A DNA stretch of 64,000 nt from Rhynchonema sp. JSB1_4 (lineage: Eukaryota; Nematoda; Chromadorea; Monhysterida; Xyalidae): NCBI GenBank assembly GCA_030248065.1, contig JASAMV010007765.1, positions 62,001 to 126,000 on the forward strand, written 5' to 3'. The position numbers and the translations under genes are program-made. The stretch's first letter is position 1. Each line of letters starts with the position of its first letter. Shown one piece after another: positions 50,884-62,099 of this stretch. Under the pieces are notes generated by a model, which searched no databases, was not told the DNA's origin, and saw only the letters and a list, made by a program, of their open reading frames with translations.

Positions 50884-53800
50884 TCGTACTTGTGCCCTCA
50901 CCTTGGAAACAGTCAGTCCAGCAGGCTCAGTGGTTGCGGTCTGCGTCGGTGGCGTGCAGCCCACAACCGACTTTGATGTGGCGGCAACGGCCGCGTTAGC
51001 AGCCACCTGGCGACGTGCCAAAAACATTGTGGTCGAATCGGCCAGCAGTTGAACACCACGCTCCACCACCAACTGCGAATCCCCTTGTACCGTCTGTGCC
51101 GTTGGGCTCGTGAAATCGTCAGGCGCTCTGGAGGCGGGCGTTCGGTTCAAACTTGATGAGATTTCGTTTGGAGACAATTTCAATTCCAAATTTTGTGGTG
51201 GAAAATAGGCATGGGAATACCAACAAAAGAGCTTTCTGACCTGGCGACAAAAGCATCACGCTCGGCAATGTCCCTGCCGGTCAACATTGATTTGTACGAC
51301 ACCAACAACACGTGCAGATAGCACTTGCCGCTGTCACTCGATTCTAGCGGTATGCCTGCAAAATCATGCTCTCAATTGTGCTGAGGCAGTGCTGTGGCTA
51401 CTCTTGGTGCCAAAAAATGTGAGATACCGGGGTTCTGTACCCAGGATTTGGGGGGTGGGGGGGGGAAGAGTTATTTTAGGGGGAAATACTGTACCGTGCT
51501 AGTTTCGCGGGAATTCCATTTTATGGGTTAAACTGTGCATAAATCGCGAGGGGTGCACCATGCGCGTCGCACGCAAATATTTGCATTTTGTCGATTCTGG
51601 CCGGTTTTTAGCCGTTTTGGACCACAACGGGTTCTTTTGGGGTGAAATTTTGGAAAAATTGGTGGAGATACCGTACCTGAGCGCGGGGGCCACATGCCGT
51701 ACCGCCGAGGGGATGATACTGTATCTTTGGGGGACCCCACTTCACTCACAGCCACAGCACCGTGCTGAGGGCAAAATCACGAGAAAAGAATCAGAAAAGC
51801 AGACCAACCGATTGACCAAGCAAGTTCGTCGTCAGGAAACATCAACAGCATATCGCCACCAGATAGGGCCGATATCGCTGCCTGCAAGTAGTCAAGCCGT
51901 GTGAAGATAGACCCGAAACAATATAGCTTCTTTAATTTGAAATTATAGACACGAACCACTCGTGATTTCTTCATGTTATCGACCAGGTCCCTAAAGTCAC
52001 GGTTCGGCTCAGCGGCGGATGGCATGAGTCTCAAGTATGAGGCTGCTTGTCCGTTGCCGATGTTGACCTCGGCCCGCCGGACCAACCAACCGAATTGCGA
52101 TCTGAGTGAGGACGATAGCGTTTGAATGGCACCGTACGACCAGCACGCTTCGTACGGCAGTAGCCTGTCGACAAGCAGGTGATCGGTTCTGCAAAGGGCA
52201 CACAGATCAGATCGTGTTGACCTTCATATACCCTGCGCTTCTGTTGCAGTAAAGTGTTTTTGCTGATCTGAGTGAGCATCCATACAAAAATAACTTATCG
52301 TCATTTTTTCAAATAAAAACTAAAACACTAAATTGACAAAAGCGCCAAAACTCTCTGAGAAAATTCGTATAATTTTTTAGACTTTTCAGGTGCAATTAGC
52401 ACCTAACTCCGTATTAACGTGTCAAGGTCAACGTCAAAGTTTAGGTTAAAGCAATTCGGCTTCAGTGGACCGGGCCCTAAGAAAACAAGAGAACGAATCA
52501 ACAGAAAACATATTTGCACTGCAACATCTCGCATTTCTGATATAAAACGCAAGTGGCTGAGTTTCGAAAAAGAACATTACTCACATAGAATCCGGCTTGA
52601 TGTACTGAGCAGGCGTGGCCGAAAAGAGGCTGAGATGCGACACTCGCCTATTGCCACCAGCACCAAATCGGACATCACCAGTCCACAACAAAATGCGTAT
52701 ATTGACACGCCGGTGTGCCCCACTGCAACGACGTAGGTCATCCGGACGCACATACCACTGAATGACTGCGAACGGACAGACATTGCGTGGCACTGGATTC
52801 AGAATGCCGCTGCCATCGTCGTCGTACAGGTACAGCTGCAGAAGTTACGAAAGCGCCTTTTTGAAAACTATCCCACTACATTCAAGAAATAAACTACAGT
52901 TTCACACGCAGTGTGTTGGACAACTAGCTGATTGTTACCGACCCTGCTGTGCACCCAATACGACATCGCTCGAAGCATCATTTTTTATCATTTCCTCTGC
53001 TCATGTTACGGTGGCCGTTTCAAATTTTATTTTCTTATTGTATTGGTCCAAGGACCAGGGCCCGGTCAACAGAAACCGACTTACACAAACACATACGTTA
53101 ACGTAAACATGAAAGAGACAATCTGGCCTGCAATTTTGACTTTATGGAAAGGTTCACGTATCTCCGTTTTTGTGGACCGGGCCCACCAGCTCAATGTTGC
53201 GCCCAGCTAAGGGCGAACTAAGGTTAAATCCGGAATCCGGAAACCGGAAATAATTTGCATACAAAAATACAAAACATTTTCGGACTCCGGAAATATTTCC
53301 GGAAAACGCATAAATTTACATACAAAAATAATGCGTTTTCCGGAAATATTTCCGGATTCCGGTTTCCGGATTCAACCTAAGTCCTCCCTAAGATCGAAAT
53401 TGTGCAATTCACCTGAAAGTGCAAAGAAAGAGAAATCAAGCGTCATGCGCCACGTAAAGATTTAACACACGAAGCAATGTTTCAGGCTTCAGCTGACGTG
53501 GGGTGCGCGCAAGTCATGTGTGATTTCTCTTTCTATGCACTTCGACACGGAGCCGTAGAATTTCGACCTCAGCTAGGACTTAGCTTACAACAGTGCTGTG
53601 GTTACTTCTGAGGGGGAGATACCGGGGTACTGTACCCAAAATTGGGGGGGAGGAATCCGACCAGGGGGGAGGTGTGGGGGGGGTGAAGAAATTTTAGGGG
53701 GAGATACTGCAAAAATACCACACTACTTTCGCGGGAATTCAATTTTTATAGGTTTGTGCATAAATCGTGCGTAGCGCGCAAATTTTTGCACCCTTGGCCC

Positions 53801-56058
53801 GTTTTTAAGCCATTTTGTACCAAACAAGGGTGCTTTTGGGGTGAAATTTTGAAAAAAAACTGGGAGATACCGTACTAGAGAGGAGGAGATACCGTACCTC
53901 AGCGCGGGAGGGCCACATACCGTACCGGCGCGGGGGAGATATTGTACCTTTGGGGGGACCCATCCCTCCAGCCGCAGCTGCAACGTTGAGCCGCATTCCA
54001 TGCCTCGACAAGGCAGAAAAGACTATATCACTTGCGTGCTCAAACAGCCGGCAGTGCATGGACAGTGGGAACATGGGAAGCTAGTCTTGCACCACCCTGC
54101 ACCAGTATTTTCGACAGCAAAACTACGTACCCGCGATCGCTCAAACGCAACATCGAGAGAATCGGATTTGTTGAGCAGACCCTGCTCGCGTGAAACGTGA
54201 CAATCGTGTTCGTAGCTCGGCTCCAGATTGCCGGAGTTAGGATGTACGATTTTTTGCTTTCCCTGAACAACACAATTGATAATAGTTACAGGCAATTGAA
54301 ATTATCAGCTAGGTAAAATATAAATATCTGTGAGACCGAGATCTGATAATGTTGTGCAAACAAACCCTGTAAATCCTGCACAGCACCAAGTAACCACTGC
54401 ATCCTTCGACCAATGGAGCGGGCGTGAAAACATTTGAGCAAGTGTTCACAACCACACCTGTGAGCACGAATTTTCAACGTCTGGACAGCTCACTAGGGAT
54501 CGGATCGGATGTGGGTGTAGGTTGTGTGGCCCCTCCAGCGGCGTGGGTGTGTGGAACTGTCAGTGTCATGTCAGGTCGGTCAGCCGTGTGGGTGACCCAC
54601 ACCACGCCCACACACCAACAATGGGAGCAAAATTCTGTTCAGCGTTGATATTTTTACATTGGAAAAAATAACCAATTCTATTCAACGAACGTTGACGGTT
54701 TCAGTTTGGAAAAAGGATAACTTTGTTCAAACATGAGAATGACAGAAATATTGGGACCAATTGAAGTTTTCAGATATGTACCGTACCGGACCATTTTTAA
54801 CGTCAAACTATACTTGCGGGCCGAAAAAAAAACCGTTTTTTTTCCGAAAAAAAAAACCGAAAAAAAACCGTTTTTTTCCCCGAGGCCCGGAAAAATACGT
54901 TTTTATTTTTCCGGAAATTTTTCCAAGTGGCAACTTTTGGAAAAAAAACCGTTTTTTTTCCAAAAATTTCCGAAATATTTTCAAAGGTTGCGAAAGGATG
55001 TTGTCAAAACCAATGTAAATCGGTGCTAAACAGTTCAAAATGAGCACTTTTTAATCTCCAGGTGCATTTTTAGCCTGTTTCAGGCCATTTCCAGACAAAA
55101 TTTTCTCCAAAATAGGCGTTTTTGGACCATGGGTATCCTTAAGTACTGGAAAAATATTTGGAAAAAAAACGGTTTTTTTCCGGAAAAAAAAACGGTTTTT
55201 TTTTCAAAAATATATTTTGCGGAAAAATACGCAAGTATACGTCAAACCGCCCAAATTTAGGTATCCTTTCTGCAAAGTTTAAAGGTGTGGGTGTGGGTTC
55301 TGTCACCAAGTGTGGGTTTTCAAAACTGTGTGTGTGACCCCACATTCCGATCCCTACAGCTACAAAAAGTAGGGGGAGTTCAAGACCCTACCTTGTTTCG
55401 CATCACCCAACGTGCTCCGGGTACTGTTGCCAACACGAACCCCGTCGCGACACATTGCCAATGCCTGTATGATTATCATCGTCACTTTTTGTTACGGTTG
55501 TAAAAACGACTGACGAAGGACTATGCTAACCGCATTGTAATCGGAAGCGTACAGGAACCCATAGGTTACCGTCGTGTCTGTGTTTTTCTTCTTGAATTCA
55601 AGGCGTTTTCGCTTGAACTGCAAAGGAAGCGAAACTACTTGCAGTATCAGTTTAAAAAATAGTCACGCTACTATAAATAGATCCATGTCACAAAACAAAT
55701 TGGAAAACGAAAAGTTATTCCCCCACACCATTTCCAGAGGCGTTGTGCCCTTGGCCAGAAATGCGCGGCGAATGGTCAATTTGGGCTGAATTACATTGGC
55801 GGTTTTCAGTTCATGCGTTGTGATCGGCGAAGCGATGTCATCGATGTAGTCACGCGAAGCCGTGTCAACTGGCTCGAGTTTGAAAATACGCTCTGCGTTT
55901 AAAGTGAATGTGATGTGCCGTTTAAACATATCAATGTTATTTCAACTTGAAACAAAAACTCACAAACCATCTGTGCGTTTTGTTTTCCTCGGAATTGTAA
56001 AGTTCTTAGATTTCTGCGCTGCTTTGGCGAAAGCGGCTATGTTGTTGAACTGTTCCAT
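50884..56058 (-). CDS. Unrecognised protein, 5' exons of a minus-strand locus
   Basis: Several minus-strand exons have protein-like content and good splice sites. They begin with an ATG at 56058 (MEQFNNIAAFAKAAQKSKNF), followed by an exon ending about 55740 (ERIFKLEPVDTASRDYIDDI, TIRRAFLAKGTTPLEM). Next come about 55390-55470 (ALAMCRDGVRVGNSTRS), about 54130-54265, about 52640-52836 (LYLYDDDGSG, CPFAVIQWYVRPDDL) and about 51960-52190 (TDHLLVDRLLPYEACWSYGA, FRDLVDNMKKSRVVRV). The last are about 51825-51890 (GGDMLLMFPDDELAWSIG), about 51245-51365 (SGKCYLHVLLVSYKSMLTGR) and 50884-51190 (Ser/Thr/Ala rich, ends LTVSK). I could not settle all frames, and I do not recognise the family. The W-Y-V-R-P stretch is faintly BAH-like. 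It could be one gene with 44835-49040, or a separate one. Confidence 0.45.
51387..51762. mobile_element. Family C element, motif GAGATACCGTACC
   Basis: Starts CAGTGCTGTGGCTACT, ends CAGCCACAGCACCG. Exact 8-bp duplication TGCTGAGG at 51379-51386 and 51763-51770. Motifs GAGATACCG(GGGTTC/TAC)... recur. The core has GCGCGTCGCACGC, a decayed form of the CGCGCG palindrome. It lies in an intron of the minus-strand locus. Confidence 0.85.
53208..53391. mobile_element. CCGGAA-type inverted-repeat element, copy 3, both ends present
   Basis: Left end TAAGGGCGAACTAAGGTTAA and right end TTCAACCTAAGTCCTCCCTA are inverted repeats. The interior is CCGGAATCCGGAAACCGG, CGGAAATATTTCCGGAAAAC and their complements. 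This copy defines the family ends. Confidence 0.82.
53591..53980. mobile_element. Family C element, motif GGGGGAGATACCGTACC
   Basis: Starts CAGTGCTGTGGTTACTTC and ends near CCAGCCGCAGCTG. GGGGGAGATACCGGGG and GAGATACCGTACC recur. The core has GTGCGTAGCGCGC at about 53769. No clear target duplication. Confidence 0.75.
54494..55356. mobile_element. TAGGGATCGGA element with GTGTGGGTG motif and poly-A/CCG hairpins
   Basis: Ends TAGGGATCGGATCGGA and TTCCGATCCCTA. Flanks CAGCTCAC and CAGCTACA are similar but not identical. GTGTGGGTG-type words lie near both ends. The middle has blocks of AAAAAAACCGTTTTTTTCC-type sequence around a core with GTGCATTTTTAGCCTGTTTC. Open frames here are low-complexity artefacts. 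Confidence 0.72.
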
Positions 56059-56916
56059 CGCGGCTCGGCTTGTGCGCACCAAACGTAATCTTACACGTGC
56101 ATTTATTTAATCGAATGAGAGTGAGATCACCACTGTGTGAACCTATGTGATTGTTTATTATCGTTGTAGACCTGAACAGTTGCACTCTACAAATAACAAC
56201 CTCAAAGAATATGCATGAAAAATCTTGGGACTTTTAAGGATGTGAAAGCAGTCTATGGGAGGTTGTCACTCAGCCCACGAATACCGTAACCCACCGCAAG
56301 CGAGATCGTTGCGAGACCCATGCTGATCGCTGCTTATCGACACGTGTATTAGTGACAGCAAGCTGGAAATTGTCATCGTGCGCGTCGATCACCAAAAATT
56401 CGAAACGTTGGTTGGTCTTGGTGCTGACACGCCAAACATGGATAAAAACAAAATGGTCTCGACACGATCCTTGCAGATCAGGATTACCGTGGGTTACGGC
56501 ATTCGGGGGCTGAGTGACAACCTCCCGTAAACTGCCTTTATTTCGATTCGATTCGACAGATTATCGAAGCAGATGCAGTATTTAAAATACATTCGTGCTG
56601 CAGGGGCGGCGACGAGGGAGGTAGAGTCGAGTGCCGGTCGGAGGGGGAATGAACCCACCAGGCGCTGTGGGGGAATGACCTGGAGTGGGGGATTTTTGGC
56701 ACGTGGGTGGTATGGTTGTAGTGTACCCCCGTGGTGCAACAAGACACAAGGTTAACTAAAACCGATGGACCTGGGTTCGTGTCGAGCCCCAGTCGAAGAA
56801 AGTCATTTTTTGTTCACAAAGGATTTTGGAATGTACAGTACATGCGCTCCCCGTTATTCAGGGTTGTTTGCACAGGAAATGTTTGTTGCCGTGATGATAG
56901 GGAACTCCTATTTGAC
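56059..56916. other. No gene recognised
   Basis: It lies upstream of the minus-strand ATG at 56058, so it probably contains that gene's promoter. Near 56245-56300 and 56505-56540 the words GGGAGGTTGTCACTCAGCC and GCTGAGTGACAACCTCCC form an inverted pair that encloses about 220 bp, a likely eroded MITE. Confidence 0.45.
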
Positions 56917-57317
56917 CAGTGCTGTGGCTACTTTGGCGGGGCGGGTTCGGGAAGGGCACATAGGTGAAAAATCCGGGGCGGGCTGTGGGGTAGAGCACCT
57001 GGAATTTTTTTTTGGGGGGAATCCGGTTTGGGGGGAGGGGGAAGATTTTCTGGGCGGGTGGTGTACCAGATGTTTTTTTGGGTGCCAATTTTTGCACATA
57101 TATCGCGGTTAGCGCGCGAATTTTTTGCACTTTAAGGATTTTCGGGCATTTTAGACAGAAAAATGGGCATTTCGAGGGCAAAAATCGGGGCGGGTTACGG
57201 ATAGGGTACCAGAGCGGGGCGGGTAGGGGGTAGGGTATCAGAGTCAGAGTGGGGCGGGTAGTGGACATTGTACCAGGTCGGAGCGGGTAGCCCATCCTCC
57301 CCCCAGCCACAGCACTG
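56917..57317. mobile_element. Family C element, motif GGGGCGGGTAG(N)GTACC
   Basis: Starts CAGTGCTGTGGCTACTTTGG and ends CAGCCACAGCACTG. Exact 8-bp duplication TATTTGAC at 56909-56916 and 57318-57325. Subterminal motifs are GGGGCGGGTAGGGGGTAGG-type, unlike the GAGATACCGTACC copies. The core has CGCGGTTAGCGCGCG at about 57105. Confidence 0.88.
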
Positions 57318-57342
57318 TATTTGACCCATCTATCCCGTGTAT

Positions 57343-58167
57343 GGACACTTGTTGAATGTATGACAAAAATAATAAATGTCATATTTGTCATAAATGTCAC
57401 ACGCGTAAACAAGTGTACATAACAGCACGACTGTTTTGTACGCTTGTTGACTGTATGACATTTATGACAATAATGTTTTGTGCAATCAACAAGTGTACAA
57501 AACAGCACGACCGTATTGTACACTTGTTGACTGTGTGTGACAAAAATGACTTTATGACAAATAACGCAGCGTTCAGCAATTGGGTGAATCATAACAGCCA
57601 AACTACACGAGCGAAGAGCTCAGTACTTCACACGAACAAAAACAGTACCAAATTAATAAACAGTGACAAATCTCTTTAGCGCTATGCTTTCTTCCGCGTG
57701 CCTATTTTTTTTCACGTTTCTTCGAATCACCTCATGTTGCAACCTGTACCTCTTTGATTGCATAACACGCTGAAAACGGTACGGTTACCCTGGAAACAGA
57801 AGGAAAGCCGTGATGAAAGCCCAGTTTTTAGAGCCCAAACTTTGTCAAAAACAGCTGCACACGACACGAACGTCTCAGCAAGCATGACTGCACTCTGCAC
57901 AAAATGCTATTTGTCATAAATATCGTTTTTGTCATGCAGTCAACAAGTGTACAATACAGTCGTGATGTTTTGAACACTTGTTGATTGCACAAAACATTAT
58001 TGTCATATATGTCATATACAGTCAACAAGCGTACAATACAGTCGTGATGAAATGTACACTTGTTGACGCATGCATTAACTGTGCTCAATTTATTTTTGTC
58101 ACACAGTCAACAAGCGTACAAAACGCACCCCCGTGTTTTGTACAGTTGTTTACAGTCAACAAGTGTC
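57343..58167. repeat. Cluster of ~45-bp palindromes (CAACAAGTGTACAAAACA)
   Basis: Units of the form TCAACAAGTGTACAAAACA then GCACGAC or CAGTCGTGATG then TTTTGTACACTTGTTGA recur about six times. They are separated by GACAAAAATGACATTTATGAC-like spacers. Two arms (57343-57590 and 57905-58167) face each other around a unique centre with GAGCTCAGTACTTCACACG. Outer ends are GACACTTGTTGA and TCAACAAGTGTC, so the whole may be one foldback element. Confidence 0.75.
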
Positions 58168-58774
58168 TAGTTACCATCTATCCTCGGTTCTTTCGCGCTG
58201 AATGAGTCTGCGGCTGCGGCTTCCATCCATCGAAAATGGGAATCTGACGCTGTGGTGACGGGATCCCTGTGGTGACTGACTGATGGCGGTGCGATGACCG
58301 TCGTGCAAAGCTGAACGAACTGAGATTTTTTACAAAAACACCACACTAAAATTACCACACACACAACATGCGCCTTTCGCTTTTTTTTAGTTTGCGAAAA
58401 TGAACAAAGAAATTTATAAACTTCTTTCTTTCAGCTGGCCAATCAGCGGCGTGCTATAGCTAATCAGCATTGCGCCAATTAGTCGGATTGTGAAAACAAC
58501 CAATCAGAATAAAGCAATTTACATGAATTTGTCACTTTTTGAAAATTTTTGGGCAATTTCACAGAGAGATTTTATTTTTTTCAACAAGCGCAGTTGTGTT
58601 TTGTTACCACCAAAAATGTGGTCCGGTCCGGCCCGGTTCTACTGCAAGGTCAAGGCCAAGGTCGCAACCGCACCGCAGCTTGCAGCCAAGCCAGACTGCC
58701 TTAACGATTAGTAGCATGCGGGAAGCGGGAAACTGGCTTTTGGAGAAGTGATTTCGACTTCGTTCGCAGTTTTC
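58168..58774. other. No gene recognised
   Basis: Short frames only; nothing with recognisable homology on either strand. Confidence 0.4.
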
Positions 58775-60260
58775 TTCCCCCCATTAACTCCCCCCCCCCC
58801 CAAATCCCTCCCCACCAACAACTAAGCTCTGCGGAGGTTGCCCCCGCCCCCGAACCTAACCCACCCATTTATCTCAGGTCTTTACCTTTTTTTTTCTTTA
58901 CGTTTTGCTGTACCCCCACACCACCAATTCATCTTGCCCCATCCCACTCCATTCCCACCCTCCTCCCCCTATACCAACCCCCGCCCCCCACCTCTGTCTG
59001 CTACCCCCCACCCCCCTCACTCCTTAAAACAAGACACCAGGGGTGGCGGAACATCTCCCGTCCGGGGCGTGGCCCCCCCCTCCCCCCCCCCCCAAACTAT
59101 TTTTGGTTGCTGTTGTTTGTTCCCCCCCGGGACGCACCCACATTTACCGTCGGTAACCCAGATTTTTCTCTACAAATGCACAACAAGCAAGAAAAAAAAA
59201 ACTCCACTCTTGCCTCCCACAACAACACCCACTTTACTTCCTCCCACATCCAAGATTTTGCCCTCTACAAAATCTCATCCTACAACTTTCCATAAAAAAC
59301 CCCATTTCTACTAAAATCCATTAACCTCGGCCCGCCCCGCCGCCCCAAACCCCCCCCCCCCAACTCCAACCCCAAACTGCGGCCCCGCCCATTTTGCGCC
59401 AGGCAAATTCAACCAACCCAAAAATTCCCAAAAAACCTCACCAATACCTATCCCCCAGCCCACCCTTCGCTCATCATTCCCCGGGTCATTTTGCCCTCCA
59501 TATTTTGGGTTCACTTCATGCTTATTAACATTGCCCCCCAACTTACAATCATCCCCCCACTTAATAACCACCTCAACATCGCATTATACCCTATTCCTAC
59601 TTCAACCCCCTTTTCACACAACCTCTCCTCTTCGCACAGCAGCCCCCCGCCTTCACAAAACAAACCCCCATTCCCAACACCCCATCCCTCCGACAGCCCA
59701 ACCCGTCCCCTTCGAACAGCCACAGAAACCGATCGCATAGAACGCCCCCCCCCCAACCCTACCAAGCCACCCTAACCCAACCCTACCCAAACCCAAACCC
59801 AACCCCACACACCACCAACCTAGAAACAGGACTCTTTCCAACACCGCACCCCCCCACCACCAGCCCTCTACCCCACTTGCGGACGGGACTAATGGAGGGC
59901 ATTATGCCGAGTTCTTATGTTTTCCTACCCTTACCGACCCCCACCCCCGGCCGCAACAACTACCCGCCGCTCTTCTACGTCCTCCCCCCACCCCCCACAA
60001 CCCCCCCCCCCACACCCAAGAACACCAGAAAGAACGAGGGAACAGACAAAAAAAAAAAACACCAAAAAAACACACCAAACAAAACCACCAAACACAAACA
60101 CAACACAAACAAAAAAAAAAAAAACCCACAATCCCCAAATAAAAAACAACAACCAACAAAACCCCAAAACACAAAAAACAAAACCCCAAAAAACAACCCC
60201 ACACCCCACCACACCACCCCCAAACAACCAACCACACACAAAAAACCCAACCCCCCCCCC
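58775..60260. other. 1.5 kb strand-asymmetric tract almost without G
   Basis: The plus strand is nearly pure C, A and T, with C-runs and AC-rich words (CACCAAAAAAACACACC, CCCAACCCTACCC). It is bounded by poly-C runs at about 58785-58800 and 60250-60260. Open frames across it are compositional artefacts. It could be genuine skewed low-complexity DNA or an uncorrected low-quality read segment. Confidence 0.7.
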
Positions 60261-60261
60261 G

Positions 60262-60614
60262 GAGATAGCGGACCCTCCGTTTTTTTCGGAGGGGGAGATA
60301 GTGTACCCCCGAGGGGGGGAAGACCCAAATTCGGGAAAAAGTCACTTTTTGGGTAGAAAATTTGACCTATTTTTGCCCCTTTTTGGAAAAAATTCTTCAT
60401 AAAAAGGGTATTTTAGCGACTTTTGAGAACATTGACCTGAAAATCACACATTTTAGGCCTAAAAATGCCCATTTTAGGACTAAAAAATGGCCATTTTAGG
60501 CAAAAATCGGGGGAGATAGTGTACCCGGAGGGGGAGACAGGGGGATAGTCTTCCACCCGAGGGGGAGATAGCGTACCCGAGGGGGGGACCCCCCTCCCCC
60601 CAGGAACTACACTG
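60262..60614. mobile_element. Family A element, motif GGGGGAGATAGTGTACC
   Basis: Motifs GGGGGAGATAG(T/C)GTACCC recur at least four times around the family A core (AAAAAGGGTATTTTAGCGAC, CATTGACCTGAAAATCACAC). The right end is CCCAGGAACTACACTG. The left end dissolves into the G-poor tract. Confidence 0.8.
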
Positions 60615-60826
60615 AGATAAGGGTATTTTGGCGATTTTTGACGACATTGACCTAAAAATCACTCATTTTATGCCTGAAAATGCCTATTTTAGGCCAAAAT
60701 TTGCATATTTTAGGTAAAAATTGGGGGAGCAGACGTACCCGGAGGGGGAACAGTGGGGCAGGCGTACTATGGAGGGGGAACAGACGTACCCGAGGGGGGA
60801 CCCCCCTCCCCCCAGGAACTACACTG
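60615..60826. mobile_element. Family A element, motif GGGGGAACAGACGTACC, left end missing
   Basis: It abuts the previous copy and has the core AAGGGTATTTTGGCGA and TTTTAGGCC words. Motifs GGGGGAGCAGACGTACCC, GGGGGAACAG and GGGGGAACAGACGTACCC precede the right end CCAGGAACTACACTG. Confidence 0.8.
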
Positions 60827-60856
60827 CTTGCGGCCAAAAAGAGGGGGAGATACCGG

Positions 60857-61058
60857 CAGTGTAGTTCCTGGGGGGAGGGGGTGGGAACCCCCCTAAGGCA
60901 CAGTAATTTCCCCGACCAAGGTACACTAAGACACTAGTACACTAATTCCCCTCCGGGTACACTAATTTCCCCAATTTCTGCATAAAAGATAAAATGGCTA
61001 TTTTTAGGCCTAAAATCACCGTAGGGGGAGCCTCTCTTTCCCGCCAGGAACTATACTG
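60857..61058. mobile_element. Family A element, inverted, motif GGGGAAATTAGTGTACC
   Basis: Ends CAGTGTAGTTCCTGG and CCAGGAACTATACTG. The motif appears as GGTACACTAATTTCCCC and variants. The core is shortened. No 8-bp duplication visible. Confidence 0.78.
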
Positions 61059-61136
61059 TGTCTGTGTGTCGAATGAAAAAATAATTTCGACAAAGGGACC
61101 AATAACTTCATTTGTCATTTTCAGACCCGACTCAGG

Positions 61137-61318
61137 ATGGCTGACGAACACCACGATGATCAGCCATGCTCATCCGACGCCCTGGAAGAATTTACAAGAA
61201 GCCTGTGTTCACAAGATCCGGACATCGCTGCGTTTATTTTCGATGATCGGCATCCAGAAGATCAAACCGATTGTGCAATTTCAAGTGACGAGTCGCGAAA
61301 GCACGGTATCGATGCCGA
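61137..61318 (+). CDS. Putative first exon of an unrecognised acidic protein, interrupted by a transposon
   Basis: A TTTTCAG acceptor lies 12 bp before an ATG that opens an acidic frame (MADEHHDDQPCSSDALEEFT, DPDIAAFIFDDRHPEDQ, ISSDESRKHGIDAD). Composition and codon use look coding. The frame runs directly into the family C element at 61319. Past the element the frame could continue from 61735 (VGVNFYKQ then GT), so either the exon is broken by the insertion or the true donor lies before it. I do not recognise the protein. Exons at 63114 and 63531 may belong to it. Confidence 0.4.
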
Positions 61319-61726
61319 CAGTGCTGTGGCTACTTTGGCGGGGCGGGTGGGTAGGGTACATAGGTAAAAAAAATCCGGGGCGGGTAGGGGGTAGTGTACC
61401 TGGAATTTTGGGGGGGGGGAATTCAGTTGAGGGAGGGGGGACGATTTTGGGGGGCGGGTAGTGTACCATACAACTTTTTTTGGTGCCTGTTTTTATGTGT
61501 TATAAAGTACATATATCGCGCGCAGCGCGCTAATTTTTGCACTTTTGAAAGCTTTCGGTCGAAGTTTGGGCATTTTTGGCCAAAAAATAGCCATTTCGAG
61601 GGTAAAAATTGGGGCGGGTAGGGAGGTAAGGCAACGGAGTGGGGTGGGTAGGGGAGGGGGTAGTGTACCAGGTCGGAGCGGGTAGGGTACCATTGGGGGG
61701 ACCCCCTCCCCCGAGCTACAGCACTG
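61319..61726. mobile_element. Family C element, motif GGGGCGGGTAGTGTACC
   Basis: Ends CAGTGCTGTGGCTACTTTGG and GAGCTACAGCACTG. Flanks GATGCCGA and GATGTCGG match at 6 of 8. Motif GGGGCGGGTAG(G/T)GTACC recurs several times. The core carries CGCGCGCAGCGCGC at about 61517. Confidence 0.85.
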
Positions 61727-62099
61727 GATGTCGGTGTCAATTTTTACAAACAGGTTTTTTTGTTCTGAGCTGGGGAACGTTTGTGGAAATTTGGACCGTA
61801 GACCGGCTTTTGGCTACGGTATGTTGCGGTTGCGGTAGACTCCCGTATGAGACTGATCTGCAAGCGGTAGCGGAAGCGCTAGAAATCCATTTCGATATCG
61901 GGAATTAACATATCGTAGCCAAAAGTAACGGTCCAACGGTCCGCACTAGACGGCCCCCTTGAGCTGAGCTCCGAGCTAAGATTGGATTAAAAAAGTTTTA
62001 TTATTGAGGTTTTTTAACTTTCTTGAATTTTCAAGACCTTTTCAGACTTTTGTTATTCTGAACCACCAAAATTGCGGTTCTCAACAGGGGCGTACACTG

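Noticed and set aside
52640..52836. BAH domain call for the exon with CPFAVIQWYVRPDDL
   Set aside because: Only a short stretch resembles BAH, and neighbouring exons do not support any BAH-containing family I know.
58838..60402. Several 140-160 codon open frames
   Set aside because: They result from the G-poor, stop-poor composition. Amino-acid content is Pro/Thr/Lys or Cys/Val/Gly monotony with no domain.
61100..61137. Spliced-leader acceptor (TTTTCAG just upstream of ATG), suggesting a nematode
   Set aside because: Other splice acceptors in the window do not follow a strict TTTTCAG consensus, and a 5' UTR intron explains the site equally well.
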